A stretch of DNA of 64,000 bases from Cyanomargarita calcarea GSE-NOS-MK-12-04C (GCA_019359595.1 JAHHGZ010000007.1:146043-210042), one strand, 5' to 3'; shown: positions 36,955 through 46,220, counted from the stretch's first letter. Program-made: numbers and translations. The notes: generated from the sequence alone by a model not told the origin.

Positions 36955-37434
36955 CTACTTCTGCCGCTTATAGTGTGCTGTCATGAACAAAAGCCAATTG
37001 CCATCATCTCCCAGGATTTGCGATTTCATTACCCGATGGTCGTCGCTGACAAACTCGATAATGTCTTGGTATTTTGTCATCGCAGTCTGACTGAAGTTTG
37101 GGCCTTCTGTGTCTAAAGTGAGCATTTTTTCAGTTGCATCTAGAGAGCCGTTGTAAAGCCAGATATGGGTCATCATCGAGCCGACAAAAGTTCCCACAAA
37201 GCGATCGCTCTGAGGGTCAAAGCCCAGTGTCATCATCGTTTTTCCCGAACAACCGTCAGGCATATCCCCCTCACCTTCCGCTACAATCCAAATCCCGCCA
37301 AGAGATCGAACTACTTCAGTGCCGACGATCTTTGTGGGCGATTGATCGGGTTCCATACTATATTCAGTTTCGCTAGTCCATTCGCCGATAAATTTATCTA
37401 GCCATTGGTGTTTTGTTTGAGGTTCTGCGTTCAT
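36955..37434 (-). CDS. DUF1579-like protein
   Basis: A 159-residue protein. HQWLDKFIGEWTSETEYSME at the N terminus, then VRSLGGIWIVAEGEGDMPDG, TLGFDPQSDRFVGTFVGSMM and LTLDTEGPNF follow the pattern of DUF1579 (lipocalin-like beta-barrel, function unknown). It is preceded by a candidate ECF42 promoter at 37501-37528 and a leader hairpin. It belongs to the sigma factor/DGPF cluster. Confidence 0.8.
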   Translation of the reverse strand: MNAEPQTKHQWLDKFIGEWTSETEYSMEPDQSPTKIVGTEVVRSLGGIWIVAEGEGDMPDGCSGKTMMTLGFDPQSDRFVGTFVGSMMTHIWLYNGSLDATEKMLTLDTEGPNFSQTAMTKYQDIIEFVSDDHRVMKSQILGDDGNWLLFMTAHYKRQK

Positions 37435-37471
37435 TGTTTTGCTCCAAAATGCTTAACAAGGTTGTTTAAAC

Positions 37472-37492
37472 AAGCCGATCGAAGATCGGCTT
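37472..37492 (-). promoter_or_regulatory. Leader hairpin of the DUF1579-like gene
   Basis: AAGCCGATC and GATCGGCTT (9-bp perfect arms, GAA loop) lie just downstream of the candidate -10 and 38 nt before the ATG. The position suggests a 5'-UTR structure that may stabilise the mRNA. Confidence 0.45.
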
Positions 37493-37500
37493 CATTAAAT

Positions 37501-37528
37501 AGTCGTTCGGCGAAACTCTAAATCGACA
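37501..37528 (-). promoter_or_regulatory. Candidate ECF42 promoter before the DUF1579-like gene
   Basis: On the minus strand: TGTCGA (37528-37523), 17 nt, CGACT (37505-37501). It is identical in both boxes and spacing to the site at 36319-36346. A start near 37494 would give a leader of about 60 nt. Confidence 0.7.
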
Positions 37529-37621
37529 GATCCTTAAAATTTTTTTTGAGCTGAGTAAGCAGTAGCCGGATTGGATGAGAAACCCCCACTGTAACGGTAC
37601 TCAGTTCAGTGGTGGGAGATG

Positions 37622-38866
37622 TCACCCCAACTCACGCAGGCGTTTTTGAAGAAAACGCCGCTCTGGTTCCTGCTTCACCAGAGCCAAAGCCTGTTGATAG
37701 GACGCTCTAGCATCATCAATCCTGCCCAATCGCCGACACAAGTCGGCTCGCGCTGCGTGTGTCAGATGGTAGTCAGTTAAATCGCCCCGTGCTAAGATGT
37801 CGTCGATCTGATGCAGTCCTGCTAAAAAGCCATCACGCATCGCCACCGCCACCGCCCGATTCAACTCAACGATCGGCGATGGCTCTACTCGGATTAGCAC
37901 ATCATACAAAGCCACAATCTTTGCCCAGTCTGTTTCAGCTGCACTCGATACCTCAGAATGCACCGCCGCGATCGCTGCCTGAAGCGTGTATGAGCCAAAC
38001 TGTTGCGACGATAGCGATCGCTGTACCAGTGCCCTGCCTTCAGCAATCTGTGCTTGGTTCCAGAGCGAACGGTTCTGCTCTTCTAACAGGATAAGATCGC
38101 CACTCGCCGAAGTGCGTGCAGTGCGTCGCGATTCTTGTAGCAGCATCAGCGCGAGGAGTCCGATCGTCTCCGAATCTGGTAACAGTTCCATCACCAACCG
38201 CCCTAAACGGATCGCCTCATCAGCAAGCTCGACTCGTGTCAACGACATGCCAGAGGAGGCAGCGTACCCTTCGTTAAAGACTAGATAGATCGTTTGAAGT
38301 ACAGTATCTAATCGATCGGGCAGATCGGTCAGCGATGGCACCTGATAAGGAATGTGTGCAGCGCGGATCTTCGCCTTAGCCCGCACGATCCGCTGCGCCA
38401 ATGTAGCGGGAGCAATCAGGAAGGCACTGGCAATTTCCTCAGTTGTGAGTCCGCAGACTTCCCGCAAGGTCAAGGCTACCTGGGCTTCTTTTGACAGAGC
38501 GGGATGGCAACAAGTGAAGATTAGGCGCAGGCGATCGTCTTCAACATCCTCTTCATCCTGCACAGTGGTATCACTCTGGTCGATTTGCGAAGCGAGTTCT
38601 GGTAAAGACGAGTCAAAGCGGGCGCGACGACGGATGGTGTCAATCGCTTTGAAGCGTCCCGCCGAAACCAGCCACGATCGTGGGTTAGCGGGTATACCGT
38701 CACGAGACCACTGCGACACAGCGGCACTAAAGGCTTCATGCACGGCCTCTTCAGCGAGGTCAAAGTCACCGAGCAAGCGAATTAGGGTGGCGAAAACGCG
38801 ACGGAACTCGGTGCGGTAGATAGTATCCACATGCTCTCGAATCTGATTGCTTGCTTGGTGATTCAT
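37622..38866 (-). CDS. ECF-family sigma factor with long C-terminal domain (ECF42 type)
   Basis: A 414-residue protein. Sigma region 2 (FATLIRLLGDFDLAEEAVHE, SWLVSAGRFKAIDTIRRRA) is followed by sigma region 4 (ALTLREVCGLTTEEIASAFL, ATLAQRIVRAKAKIR). The remaining 220 or so residues form an alpha-helical C-terminal extension (YLVFNEGYAASSG, VELNRAVAVAMRDG, ACDLCRRLG-like repeats). ECF42 sigma factors have this extension in place of an anti-sigma partner and sit beside DGPF genes, exactly as here. It probably drives the two TGTCGA sites downstream. No such site precedes its own start. Confidence 0.85.
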   Translation of the reverse strand: MNHQASNQIREHVDTIYRTEFRRVFATLIRLLGDFDLAEEAVHEAFSAAVSQWSRDGIPANPRSWLVSAGRFKAIDTIRRRARFDSSLPELASQIDQSDTTVQDEEDVEDDRLRLIFTCCHPALSKEAQVALTLREVCGLTTEEIASAFLIAPATLAQRIVRAKAKIRAAHIPYQVPSLTDLPDRLDTVLQTIYLVFNEGYAASSGMSLTRVELADEAIRLGRLVMELLPDSETIGLLALMLLQESRRTARTSASGDLILLEEQNRSLWNQAQIAEGRALVQRSLSSQQFGSYTLQAAIAAVHSEVSSAAETDWAKIVALYDVLIRVEPSPIVELNRAVAVAMRDGFLAGLHQIDDILARGDLTDYHLTHAARADLCRRLGRIDDARASYQQALALVKQEPERRFLQKRLRELG

Positions 38867-38975
38867 CAGTCGAAATTACTGCATATAATTGGGTTTGCGC
38901 TTGCTGCATAATTTTTCCCAAGTTTTTGATACCGCATATGCATTGCTCCCGCAGTCAGCAAAGTACAATTATACT

Positions 38976-40019
38976 ATGTCACAGCCTACCCCTTCCCTAA
39001 GCCAACAGCCGAAAAAAAAAGGCAAGTCTCTCCCTTCTGGGTTAATTATCAAGACGGGAAAATTTGTCTGGACAACTATGTGGCACCTTATGATGTCCAA
39101 CCTGGCACCCCGCAGCAAGTCAGGTGAGTACATCCGTCCCATTAGTCAGTTCCGAAATTCCATCGGCACAGAAGAAAACAACCCTTACCCACCGTCGGCT
39201 GGGCGCTACCGTTTATACGCTGGTCTGGGATGCCCTTGGGCACACCGCACTCTAGTTTTGAGAGCATTGAAGGGACTAGAAGATGCAATCTCTGTATCAA
39301 TTGTGTCTCCTTCGCCAAATGAAGGAATTTGGATACTCAATCAACAGGAAAAAGGCTGTCGCACGGTTCCGGAACTTTATGAATTAGCAGAACCAGGCTA
39401 TAAGGGACGTTGTACGGTGCCGATATTGTGGGATGAGCAAACAAATACGATAGTCAACAACGAAAGTGCAGAGATTATTGTCATCTTGAACGCTCAGTTC
39501 AACGAGTTTGCGACTAATGCCAGCCTGGAGCTTTATCCAGAGTCACATAGAGAAGAAATTGACCGTTGGAATGAGAAAATTTACCATGCGGTGAATAATG
39601 GCGTGTATCGCTGCGGTTTTGCTCAAACTCAAGAAGCTTATGATAAGGCTTGTAACGAGTTATTTGCTGCCCTTGATGAAATTGATAGTGTTCTGGAAAC
39701 GAGTCGATATCTGTGCGGGGATGGAGTGACCCTGGCGGATGTACGTCTGTTTACGACTTTATTCCGTTTTGATGTTGTTTATTATGGCTTATTTAAGTGC
39801 GATCGCCAAAGAATTAAAGACTATAAAAATTTGGGGGCTTATCTGCGGGATTTATATCAGCTTCCAGGTGTTGCAGATACCTGCGACTTAGAGAGTGTGA
39901 AGCGTGATTATTACGGCAATTTGTTTCCGCTTAATCCTGGTGGGATAATTCCAAGAGGCTCTGATGTGACGAACCTCCTAGAACCGCATCATCGAGAAAG
40001 CATTGTGACATACTCCTAA
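38976..40019 (+). CDS. Glutathione S-transferase, glutathionyl-hydroquinone reductase (ECM4/YqjG) type
   Basis: About 347 residues from the ATG at 38976; the frame is open from 38889. RYRLYAGLGCPWAHRTLVL holds the active-site Cys (CPWA) of Xi-class enzymes. VPILWDEQTNTIVNNESAEI is the thioredoxin-fold cis-Pro and Ser region, and LCGDGVTLADVRLFTTLFRF lies in the helical domain. The family reduces glutathionyl-hydroquinones in the cytosol. Divergent from the sigma factor gene with about 110 nt between, so the two may share control. Confidence 0.85.
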   Translation: MSQPTPSLSQQPKKKGKSLPSGLIIKTGKFVWTTMWHLMMSNLAPRSKSGEYIRPISQFRNSIGTEENNPYPPSAGRYRLYAGLGCPWAHRTLVLRALKGLEDAISVSIVSPSPNEGIWILNQQEKGCRTVPELYELAEPGYKGRCTVPILWDEQTNTIVNNESAEIIVILNAQFNEFATNASLELYPESHREEIDRWNEKIYHAVNNGVYRCGFAQTQEAYDKACNELFAALDEIDSVLETSRYLCGDGVTLADVRLFTTLFRFDVVYYGLFKCDRQRIKDYKNLGAYLRDLYQLPGVADTCDLESVKRDYYGNLFPLNPGGIIPRGSDVTNLLEPHHRESIVTYS

Positions 40020-40085
40020 ATCAACCACAATCAGTGTGATGTAGGCTTCTCGCAGTCCTGTTAAGGATATACGAGATTTCTGCGC

Positions 40086-40901
40086 CTACTGTTTTGGCTG
40101 AACTGGTTTGAGATTTTTTGCCCTATAGAAGGTTTCTAAACTATCGCGATCGCCAACAAAACGCCAGTGCCAAGGTTCATAGCTCACCCCTTGTACGTTG
40201 TCTTTGGGAAAGGACATCTCAAAGCTAAAACGTGCGGCATTGGCTTGCAACCACTGATAAGCCTTGGTGGTGTCAAAAGTTTCAATAACATTCGTTCCCG
40301 CTGCTGCCCCATCTCCTATATCCACAGCATAACCCGTGTGATGTTCGCTATGACCTGGAGGGGCACTCAATGCTGCTCTTTCTGCTGGTGTTTGATTGCG
40401 CTGGGCACCGACATCAAAAAATAACTTTTCTTGGTCTTTGATTGAACGAAAAGCAGAAAGTGGCACCAAACTCACACCCGCACTTCGAGCTGCTTGCACC
40501 ATTGCCTGAAACTTCTCAGCAGCAGCAGATCGCATTTTGATGCGTCCATCTGCCGAAATTGAAACTAATTCTGTCTCTAGGGCTTCTGGATATGCCAAAT
40601 GCCCCAAAATCACATCACTATTATTTTGGGGATTGACAGAAGCGTTAGGTTGTGGTGCGGTTACAGCAGTTGGTGCATCAGCCGATTTTTTGGGTACAGT
40701 CAGAAAAAATAGAAAACCACTAATAACGGCAAGTAAGACAAATCCCGTGACACCAACCATTCCCAACATCAAGGGACGTTTCTTTCCCTTGGGTGCTAAT
40801 TCAGGAGTATCGCGGAAAGCTGCGGGAATATCCTCACCAGTATTAGCATTAGAATTAGCTTCGGAGTCTTGAGATTTTCCAGAAAACCCAGGATTATTCA
40901 A
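40086..40901 (-). CDS. VanY-type D-alanyl-D-alanine carboxypeptidase (M15 family)
   Basis: A 271-residue protein. A cytoplasmic N terminus of about 45 residues is followed by one membrane helix (GVTGFVLLAVISGFLFFL), a linker, and an M15B peptidase domain: LSAFRSIKDQEKLFFD, PGHSEHHTGYAVDIGDG (zinc His/Asp) and EPWHWRFVGD (catalytic Glu and zinc His). It would trim peptidoglycan stem peptides in the periplasm. All zinc and catalytic residues appear present. Confidence 0.9.
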   Translation of the reverse strand: MNNPGFSGKSQDSEANSNANTGEDIPAAFRDTPELAPKGKKRPLMLGMVGVTGFVLLAVISGFLFFLTVPKKSADAPTAVTAPQPNASVNPQNNSDVILGHLAYPEALETELVSISADGRIKMRSAAAEKFQAMVQAARSAGVSLVPLSAFRSIKDQEKLFFDVGAQRNQTPAERAALSAPPGHSEHHTGYAVDIGDGAAAGTNVIETFDTTKAYQWLQANAARFSFEMSFPKDNVQGVSYEPWHWRFVGDRDSLETFYRAKNLKPVQPKQ

Positions 40902-41003
40902 GGATCAACTCCTGCTTGTGTTGAATAGCCATAACAGATTGTAGACTGGAGAGGATTAAACGCAATAGGTAAAATTTGACATCTGTAATTATTAGGCGTT
41001 GCC

Positions 41004-41921
41004 TTGACAAACATCCTAGAACTATACGTCAAGCTGGTGGGATTAGTCCTAGTAGGCTTTATTCTCGGACGCAAACTATCCCCTTCAGTTCCCACTCGTT
41101 TGGCTCAGTTTCTCTTCTGGGTGGGTGTACCGATAAGTATTGTTGCATTTTTACGCCAAACTGATTTATCAGGAAAAATTTGGATTGCTCCGGCGATCGC
41201 TTACCTCGCTACTATACTAGGAGCATTTCTAGCTTGGATGTGGATAAAATGGCAAGGTTATTTTACAAAAAACATTCCCTCAAAACCAACTCAAGGTAGT
41301 TTTATTCTGGCATCAATGGTGGGTAACACGGGTTATCTTGGCTATCCCATTACCTTAGCAATGGTTGGTAAGGAATACTTTGCTTGGGCACTATTCTACG
41401 ATTTGTTAGGAACACTTTTTGCGGCTTATGGCTTGGGTGTGGCTTTAGCAGCTCGGATGGGGAGCGATTTCCAGAATTATTGGCAGATTTCCAAAGCAAT
41501 TTTAATCAATCCGGCTTTGTGGAGTTTTGCTTTTGGCTTGTTGTTTCGCCAAGTAGCAATCCCTACACCAGTAGAATTTGCCTTGGACAAAATGGCATGG
41601 ATTGCAGTTGCTTTATCATTGGCATTAATTGGGATGCGGTTGAGCAAGCTGAATTCTTGGCGTAGTTTACCACAGGCAGGGATTGGCTTAATAATCAAAA
41701 TGTTGATAGTCCCTCTAATTTTAGGTAGTGCATTACCATTGTTTGGCATAAGTGGTAAAACTGCACAAGCGATCGTGTTGCAAATGGCGATGCCTCCAGC
41801 CTTCGCAACACTTGTATTAGCTGAAACCTTCAATCTCGATCGCGAATTAGCTGTTACTGCATTAGCTGCAGGTTCGGTTGTATTGCTCGTTACTCTTCCC
41901 CTTTGGCTGTGGCTGTTCTGA
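41004..41921 (+). CDS. AEC family transporter (auxin-efflux-carrier type permease)
   Basis: A 305-residue permease with about ten helices and internal pseudo-symmetry. GNTGYLGYPI (mid-protein) and the C-terminal MPPAFATLVLAETFNLDREL are conserved in AEC transporters, where helix breaks bind a carboxylate substrate. The start is a TTG at 41004. The substrate is unknown, with malate-like organic acids or auxin-like compounds known in the family. Confidence 0.85.
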   Translation: MTNILELYVKLVGLVLVGFILGRKLSPSVPTRLAQFLFWVGVPISIVAFLRQTDLSGKIWIAPAIAYLATILGAFLAWMWIKWQGYFTKNIPSKPTQGSFILASMVGNTGYLGYPITLAMVGKEYFAWALFYDLLGTLFAAYGLGVALAARMGSDFQNYWQISKAILINPALWSFAFGLLFRQVAIPTPVEFALDKMAWIAVALSLALIGMRLSKLNSWRSLPQAGIGLIIKMLIVPLILGSALPLFGISGKTAQAIVLQMAMPPAFATLVLAETFNLDRELAVTALAAGSVVLLVTLPLWLWLF

Positions 41922-42178
41922 TTTTGGATTTCTCTTCGATAAGCCGCCTTTAGAACCGTATTCGATACAAACTCTAAGTACACAAGTTCATAAGTTAGTA
42001 GTAAAAAGTTTAACAAAGACTCCGCGTGACTCTGCGCTTACCTTTGCGTTTTACCCTACACAGAAGGCGTTCAGCGCCTACTGCGTTTTAAAGCACACTT
42101 TACCCAAGCTCTTGAGAATACCGGGTAAAATAGATTTAAAGCATGGTTTATTGGTCAAATGACCAGGTAATGTTATCT

Positions 42179-42899
42179 ATGGTAAAATTTGAACCTTACC
42201 GCACTCTACCATCTACCGCTGAATTGCCCTGTTCAGACGATACACCAGTGGATAATGAGGATCAGAATTTTATCCCGAATCTGTTACTATTTCTCCTCGA
42301 ATCTATTTGGGCAAATCGGAATGATTGGTTTTTTGGTATTGACATGGGTGTTTACCACACTACTGGAGTGAGCCATTTAGTACCAATCATCCCGGATGGT
42401 TTTTTGAGCTTGGGTGTGGAACGACGGAAAGCAGGCAAATCCCGCTTAAGCTATGCAGTATGGGAAGAACAGGAAATAATCCCAAAGTTTGCTTTGGAAG
42501 TGGTTTCTAAAACCCCTGGTGATGAGTATGACACTAAGTTAAACATCTATGCAAAATTGGGAGTGCTGTACTACGTCATTTACAACCCGCAATATTGGCG
42601 ACGCGACCAACACCAACCATTTGAAGTATATAAGTTAATTGATGGGGAATACCAACTCCAAATTGGGGAACCATTTTGGATGCCAGAAATTGGATTGGGA
42701 ATTGGGCGATAAACCTCCGGTTCGCGAAGCGCGATCGCTTTACGTATCTGGTACAGTTCAACGAGAGGTGTTGTATTGGTACAACCAAACAGGAACTCGT
42801 TATTTAACTGGTGATGAAGTTGCTCAAAATGAGCGACAACAACGGGAAAAACTAGCAGCCAAGTTGAGAGAGTTGGGAATCGATCCCGATAATATTTGA
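42179..42899 (+). pseudogene. Uma2-family (DUF820) endonuclease-like gene, frameshifted by a repeat
   Basis: From the ATG at 42179 the frame reads LPCSDDTPVDNEDQNFIPNL, then PDGFLSLGVERRKAG, ALEVVSKTPGDEYDTKLNIY and WMPEIGLGIGR, and stops at 42712. The family's C-terminal part (TVQREVLYWYNQTGTRYLTG through RELGIDPDNI) continues in another frame to 42899. The join coincides with a 31-nt repeat (42708-42738) that supplies the TAA. The nuclease core (PD, E-x-K-like residues) is complete in the first frame, so a shortened protein could still be active. Confidence 0.75.
42708..42738. repeat. HIP1-containing repeat inserted in the Uma2 gene
   Basis: GATAAACCTCCGGTTCGCGA followed by AGCGCGATCGC matches, with two or three differences, the reverse complement of 42912-42941 just beyond the gene. 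The two copies are therefore inverted around the gene's 3' part. Each ends in the HIP1 octamer. Confidence 0.7.
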
Positions 42900-42911
42900 T
42901 TTTGATGAAGC

Positions 42912-42941
42912 GCGATCGCGCTTCACGAACCGGAATTTATC
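42912..42941. repeat. Second, inverted copy of the HIP1-containing repeat
   Basis: The plus strand reads GCGATCGCGCTTCACGAACC then GGAATTTATC. Its reverse complement matches 42708-42738. It begins 13 nt after the Uma2 stop and includes the palindrome GAAGCGCGATCGCGCTTC. Confidence 0.7.
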
Positions 42942-43025
42942 GCACCTACCGAGAGGAAAGTAAACCAGTAGAGTAACTCCGCAAACTAACAAGTTCACGA
43001 AGTGCGCGATATCGTTCTAGAGTAA

Positions 43026-43550
43026 CTAATACCCCACTGCCCCACTCCCCTTTTTCACAAGTTCCGCTGGGTTCATAGTTTCGTAATGCTCAAAAGGCTG
43101 GTGAATCCAGGGGTTATCAGGCAGATAATCAACATAGTAATCTGGGGCAGCCACTGAACAAGCTTTATACCAAAGTACAGCAGTGCGAATATCTTCAATT
43201 GGGGACTCACTATTTTGCTTCAACCAAGGAATAGTCTCTTGGAGTGTAACCCCTGAATCTACTAAGTCATCAACTAGCAGAATGCGCGAACCTAACTTTT
43301 CGCTAGTCATTGTCAGGTGATGAGAAAAGGTTAATTGTCCTCTTTCTTGCTTGCCCACACCACTGTATGATGAGGTTGCTAAAATTGCCAATGGTTGCTG
43401 GTAAATACGGGAGAGAATGTCTCCAACTCGCAGTCCGCCTCTAGCAAGACAGATGATTTGATTGAATTCCCACCCCGATTGATAAATCTGAGCAGCCAGT
43501 TGTTCTATTTTTTGGTGATAATCTGACCAAGAAACGTAAAGGTCTGGCAT
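43026..43550 (-). CDS. Phosphoribosyltransferase domain protein
   Basis: A 174-residue type I PRTase. ICLARGGLRVGDILSR is the Arg-Gly segment, and ILLVDDLVDSGVTLQET is the PRPP-binding motif with the two Asp residues. The C-terminal DYYVDYLPDNPWIHQPFE (hood region with W and P) is like xanthine or hypoxanthine PRTases. It probably salvages a purine base. The base cannot be named from the sequence. Confidence 0.85.
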   Translation of the reverse strand: MPDLYVSWSDYHQKIEQLAAQIYQSGWEFNQIICLARGGLRVGDILSRIYQQPLAILATSSYSGVGKQERGQLTFSHHLTMTSEKLGSRILLVDDLVDSGVTLQETIPWLKQNSESPIEDIRTAVLWYKACSVAAPDYYVDYLPDNPWIHQPFEHYETMNPAELVKKGSGAVGY

Positions 43551-43600
43551 AAAAGACGTGATTTATAGCTAATAGTTAATCGTAAACTTTTTATTTTAGG

Positions 43601-45061
43601 ATGAGTCTTGGTAATATGAACGATTCTTCTGATGGTTATTCCTCAAAGAGTGCTGAATTTGAAAAACTAAACTTCAAAACAAAGCTAGCTTACGGTGCAG
43701 GTGATTTAGGTCCAGCGATTACTGCCAATATTTCCATATTTTTTCTCCTAGTTTTTTTTACCAATGTCGCTGGTATCCCGCCGGGGTTAGCTGGCAGTAT
43801 TTTGATGATTGGCAAGATTTGGGATGGGGTTAACGATCCAATTGTTGGGATGCTAACTGACAAAACGAAATCTCGTCGCTGGGGGCGTCGCCTTCCTTGG
43901 ATATTATATGGCGCGGTTCCCTTTGGAATTTTCTTTTTCTTGCAGTGGATTGTACCGCCATTTGGCACTGATTCCAATGGCAATGTTTGGGGGTTGTTTT
44001 GGTATTACGTAGCGATCGGGATTTTATCGCAAACTTTTTATACTGTTGTCAATTTGCCTTATACGGCAATGACTCCAGAACTCACTCAAGATTACGACGA
44101 ACGCACTAACCTAAATAGTTTTCGGTTTACTTTTTCCATTGGTGGCAGCATTCTGTCGTTAATTTTATCAAAAATTATTTTTTCCCTGATTAGCGATCGC
44201 AAGGAACAGTATGTAGTCTTAGCTCTAGTCTGCACGATTATTTCAGTTGCATCGTTGTATTGGTGCGTTTTTGGAACACGCGATCGCGTGATGGCATTTG
44301 AAGCTAAACGCATCCAAAAAGAAGAACCCTCATCGATTCCTTTTGGCGAACAGCTAAAAATCGTCTTTAGTAACCGACCTTTCTTATTTGTTATTGGTAT
44401 CTATCTTTTTTCCTGGTTAGGCGTTCAGATTACAGCCAGCATTATTCCTTACTTTGTGGTTGATTGTATGCGCCTCAAAGAATCCGATGTCCCCACAGTC
44501 ATGATTGGAGTCCAAGGAACTGCTCTTGTAATGCTATTTGTTTGGAGTTATTTGAGTAAAAAAATCGGAAAAAAAGCTGTTTATTTTATGGGAATGATTT
44601 TATGGATACTAGCAGCAATGGGTTTATTTTTCTTACAGCCCGGTCAAATAGGTTTAATGTACCTTTTGGCTGTGATGGCAGGTTTTGGGGTTTCTACAGC
44701 TTACCTAGTTCCCTGGTCGATGATACCAGATGTAATTGAACTTGATGAACTCCAGACTGGACAACGCCGCGAGGGAATTTTCTATGGCTTCATGGTTTTG
44801 CTGCAAAAATTTGGTCTAGCATTTGGAATATTTATAGTCGGAAATTCCTTACAAGCATCTGGTTTCAAAGAAACTGCTATAGGGCAAACTACATTACCAA
44901 TACAACCAGAATCCGCACTAGATGCTATCCGCTTCGCCGTCGGACCTTTACCTGCTATTTGTTTAATTTGTGGCTTAGTTTTAACGTATTTTTACCCAAT
45001 TACCCGCGAGATGCATGCAGAAATGATGTTGAAACTTAAGGAACGGCAGAAGGATTGTTAG
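43601..45061 (+). CDS. GPH-family (MelB-like) sugar:cation symporter
   Basis: A 486-residue transporter with 12 likely helices. LAYGAGDLGPAITANI at helix 1, GKIWDGVNDPIVGMLTDKTK (the DxxxDPxxG motif of GPH transporters) and SRRWGRRLPWI are diagnostic. PDVIELDELQTGQRREGIFY lies in the second half. It should move a glycoside or other solute with Na+ or H+ across the cytoplasmic membrane. A second ATG at 43616 is possible. Confidence 0.9.
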   Translation: MSLGNMNDSSDGYSSKSAEFEKLNFKTKLAYGAGDLGPAITANISIFFLLVFFTNVAGIPPGLAGSILMIGKIWDGVNDPIVGMLTDKTKSRRWGRRLPWILYGAVPFGIFFFLQWIVPPFGTDSNGNVWGLFWYYVAIGILSQTFYTVVNLPYTAMTPELTQDYDERTNLNSFRFTFSIGGSILSLILSKIIFSLISDRKEQYVVLALVCTIISVASLYWCVFGTRDRVMAFEAKRIQKEEPSSIPFGEQLKIVFSNRPFLFVIGIYLFSWLGVQITASIIPYFVVDCMRLKESDVPTVMIGVQGTALVMLFVWSYLSKKIGKKAVYFMGMILWILAAMGLFFLQPGQIGLMYLLAVMAGFGVSTAYLVPWSMIPDVIELDELQTGQRREGIFYGFMVLLQKFGLAFGIFIVGNSLQASGFKETAIGQTTLPIQPESALDAIRFAVGPLPAICLICGLVLTYFYPITREMHAEMMLKLKERQKDC

Positions 45062-45101
45062 TCGTTGTTTGATAGTTGTTGGTTGTTAGTTGTCTCCCCC
45101 A

Positions 45102-45155
45102 GTAACCACTACCCACTAACTACTAACCACTAACCACTAACCACTAACTACTAAC
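45102..45155. repeat. STRR, CCACTAA heptamers
   Basis: About seven tandem units of CCACTAA and close variants (ACTACTAA, CCACTAC) run up to 10 nt before the methyltransferase ATG. An inverted type (TTGGTTGTTAG) precedes them at 45078. It resembles a short array but lacks spacers, so it is not CRISPR. Confidence 0.75.
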
Positions 45156-45164
45156 AAATAACAA

Positions 45165-45758
45165 ATGACAAATTCAGAATATTGGGAACAACGCTATCAA
45201 GATGGAACAGATGTTTGGGATTTGGGACAAGCTGTTCCTCCCTTTATTAGTCTTTTAGAATCAACAGCCTTACCACCAGGACGTTTGGCTGTGCTAGGTT
45301 GCGGTCGAGGTTATGATGCTTTACTCTTTGCTGAATACGGCTTTGATGTTATCGGATTTGACTTTGCCAATTCGGTAATTACTGAAGCCAATGCCCTAGC
45401 TGAAGCGACAGAAAGTTCAGCAAAATTCCTAACTCGCGATATCTTCGACTTACCAAACGAGTTTGAAGGTTACTTTGATTACTTAGTCGAGCATACCTGT
45501 TTTTGTGCTATTTACCCCGCACAACGCCCAGCATACGTACAAATGGCAAAATCGATTTTAAAGCCACAAGGTGAAATTATCGGCTTATTCTTTACTCACA
45601 ATCGACCCGGTGGCCCTCCTTTTGGTGTCACTACCACCGAAATTCGCGAATATTTTAGCAATGATTTTGAAATTCGTTCCTTGGAACCAGCGATAAACTC
45701 GATACCAAAACGCCAAGGAGAAGAACACATGGGCAGATTTCGGGTGATTAAAAAATAA
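45165..45758 (+). CDS. TPMT-like SAM-dependent methyltransferase
   Basis: A 197-residue class I methyltransferase. YWEQRYQDGTDVWDLGQAVP is the TPMT-family N terminus. LAVLGCGRGYDALLFAEYGF is SAM motif I and VIGFDFANSVI is motif II. FTHNRPGGPPFGVT and ISSIPKRQG-like C-terminal residues are typical of thiol- or halide-methylating members. Thiopurine itself is unlikely to be the natural substrate. Neighbouring genes give no further clue. Confidence 0.85.
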   Translation: MTNSEYWEQRYQDGTDVWDLGQAVPPFISLLESTALPPGRLAVLGCGRGYDALLFAEYGFDVIGFDFANSVITEANALAEATESSAKFLTRDIFDLPNEFEGYFDYLVEHTCFCAIYPAQRPAYVQMAKSILKPQGEIIGLFFTHNRPGGPPFGVTTTEIREYFSNDFEIRSLEPAINSIPKRQGEEHMGRFRVIKK

Positions 45759-46063
45759 ATTATTCCGTAGAATAGGCATCTAGGCTGTGTAGGAAAGCTG
45801 ATGCTATCTAATACAAAGTATTTTTTTTTACTAAACTATTGCCACTAAGCAAAAATACAGATGATAATTGATGATTAAATTGGTACGTAACCGGGTAGCT
45901 TGATGAGCAGCAAAAAATGTCAGTATATCAGCCTTAACTGCGGAAGCAGGAAAGTCACTTGTGTTCTATGCAGCGTTATTTTACAGACATAAATTAAGAT
46001 TGAAGTCTGCATATTCGACATCAGGTAAACAACATAAGTAGGTAGGCATAATTAAATGTAAGA

Positions 46064-46142
46064 TGTCCGCAGGGTGGAGGAACGACGTAGCAATCGCTGC
46101 GGACTGGGATTGCTACGAGACGCTACGCGAACGCTGCGGACA
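46064..46142. repeat. Nested inverted-repeat element, 79 bp, in the 462-nt gap 45759-46220
   Basis: Outer arms TGTCCGCAG (46064-46072) and CTGCGGACA (46134-46142) are perfect. Inner arms CGTAGCAATC (46086-46095) and GATTGCTACG (46108-46117) are perfect. The middle shares the CGCTACGCGAACGC type of sequence found widely in cyanobacterial repeats. The rest of the gap shows no gene. Confidence 0.65.
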
Positions 46143-46220
46143 AAACATATTATATTTATTTCCGACCATTTACTTAACACTACGCTTCGTTTTATTCATC
46201 AATGTTAATTGGAGATTAGT

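Noticed and set aside
38352..38819. Long plus-strand open frame opposite the sigma factor gene
   Set aside because: It is antisense to conserved sigma region 2/4 codons and has no recognisable protein features.
45102..45155. Tandem CCACTAA units resembling a small CRISPR array
   Set aside because: Units are 7 bp with no unique spacers and no cas genes; they are STRR repeats.
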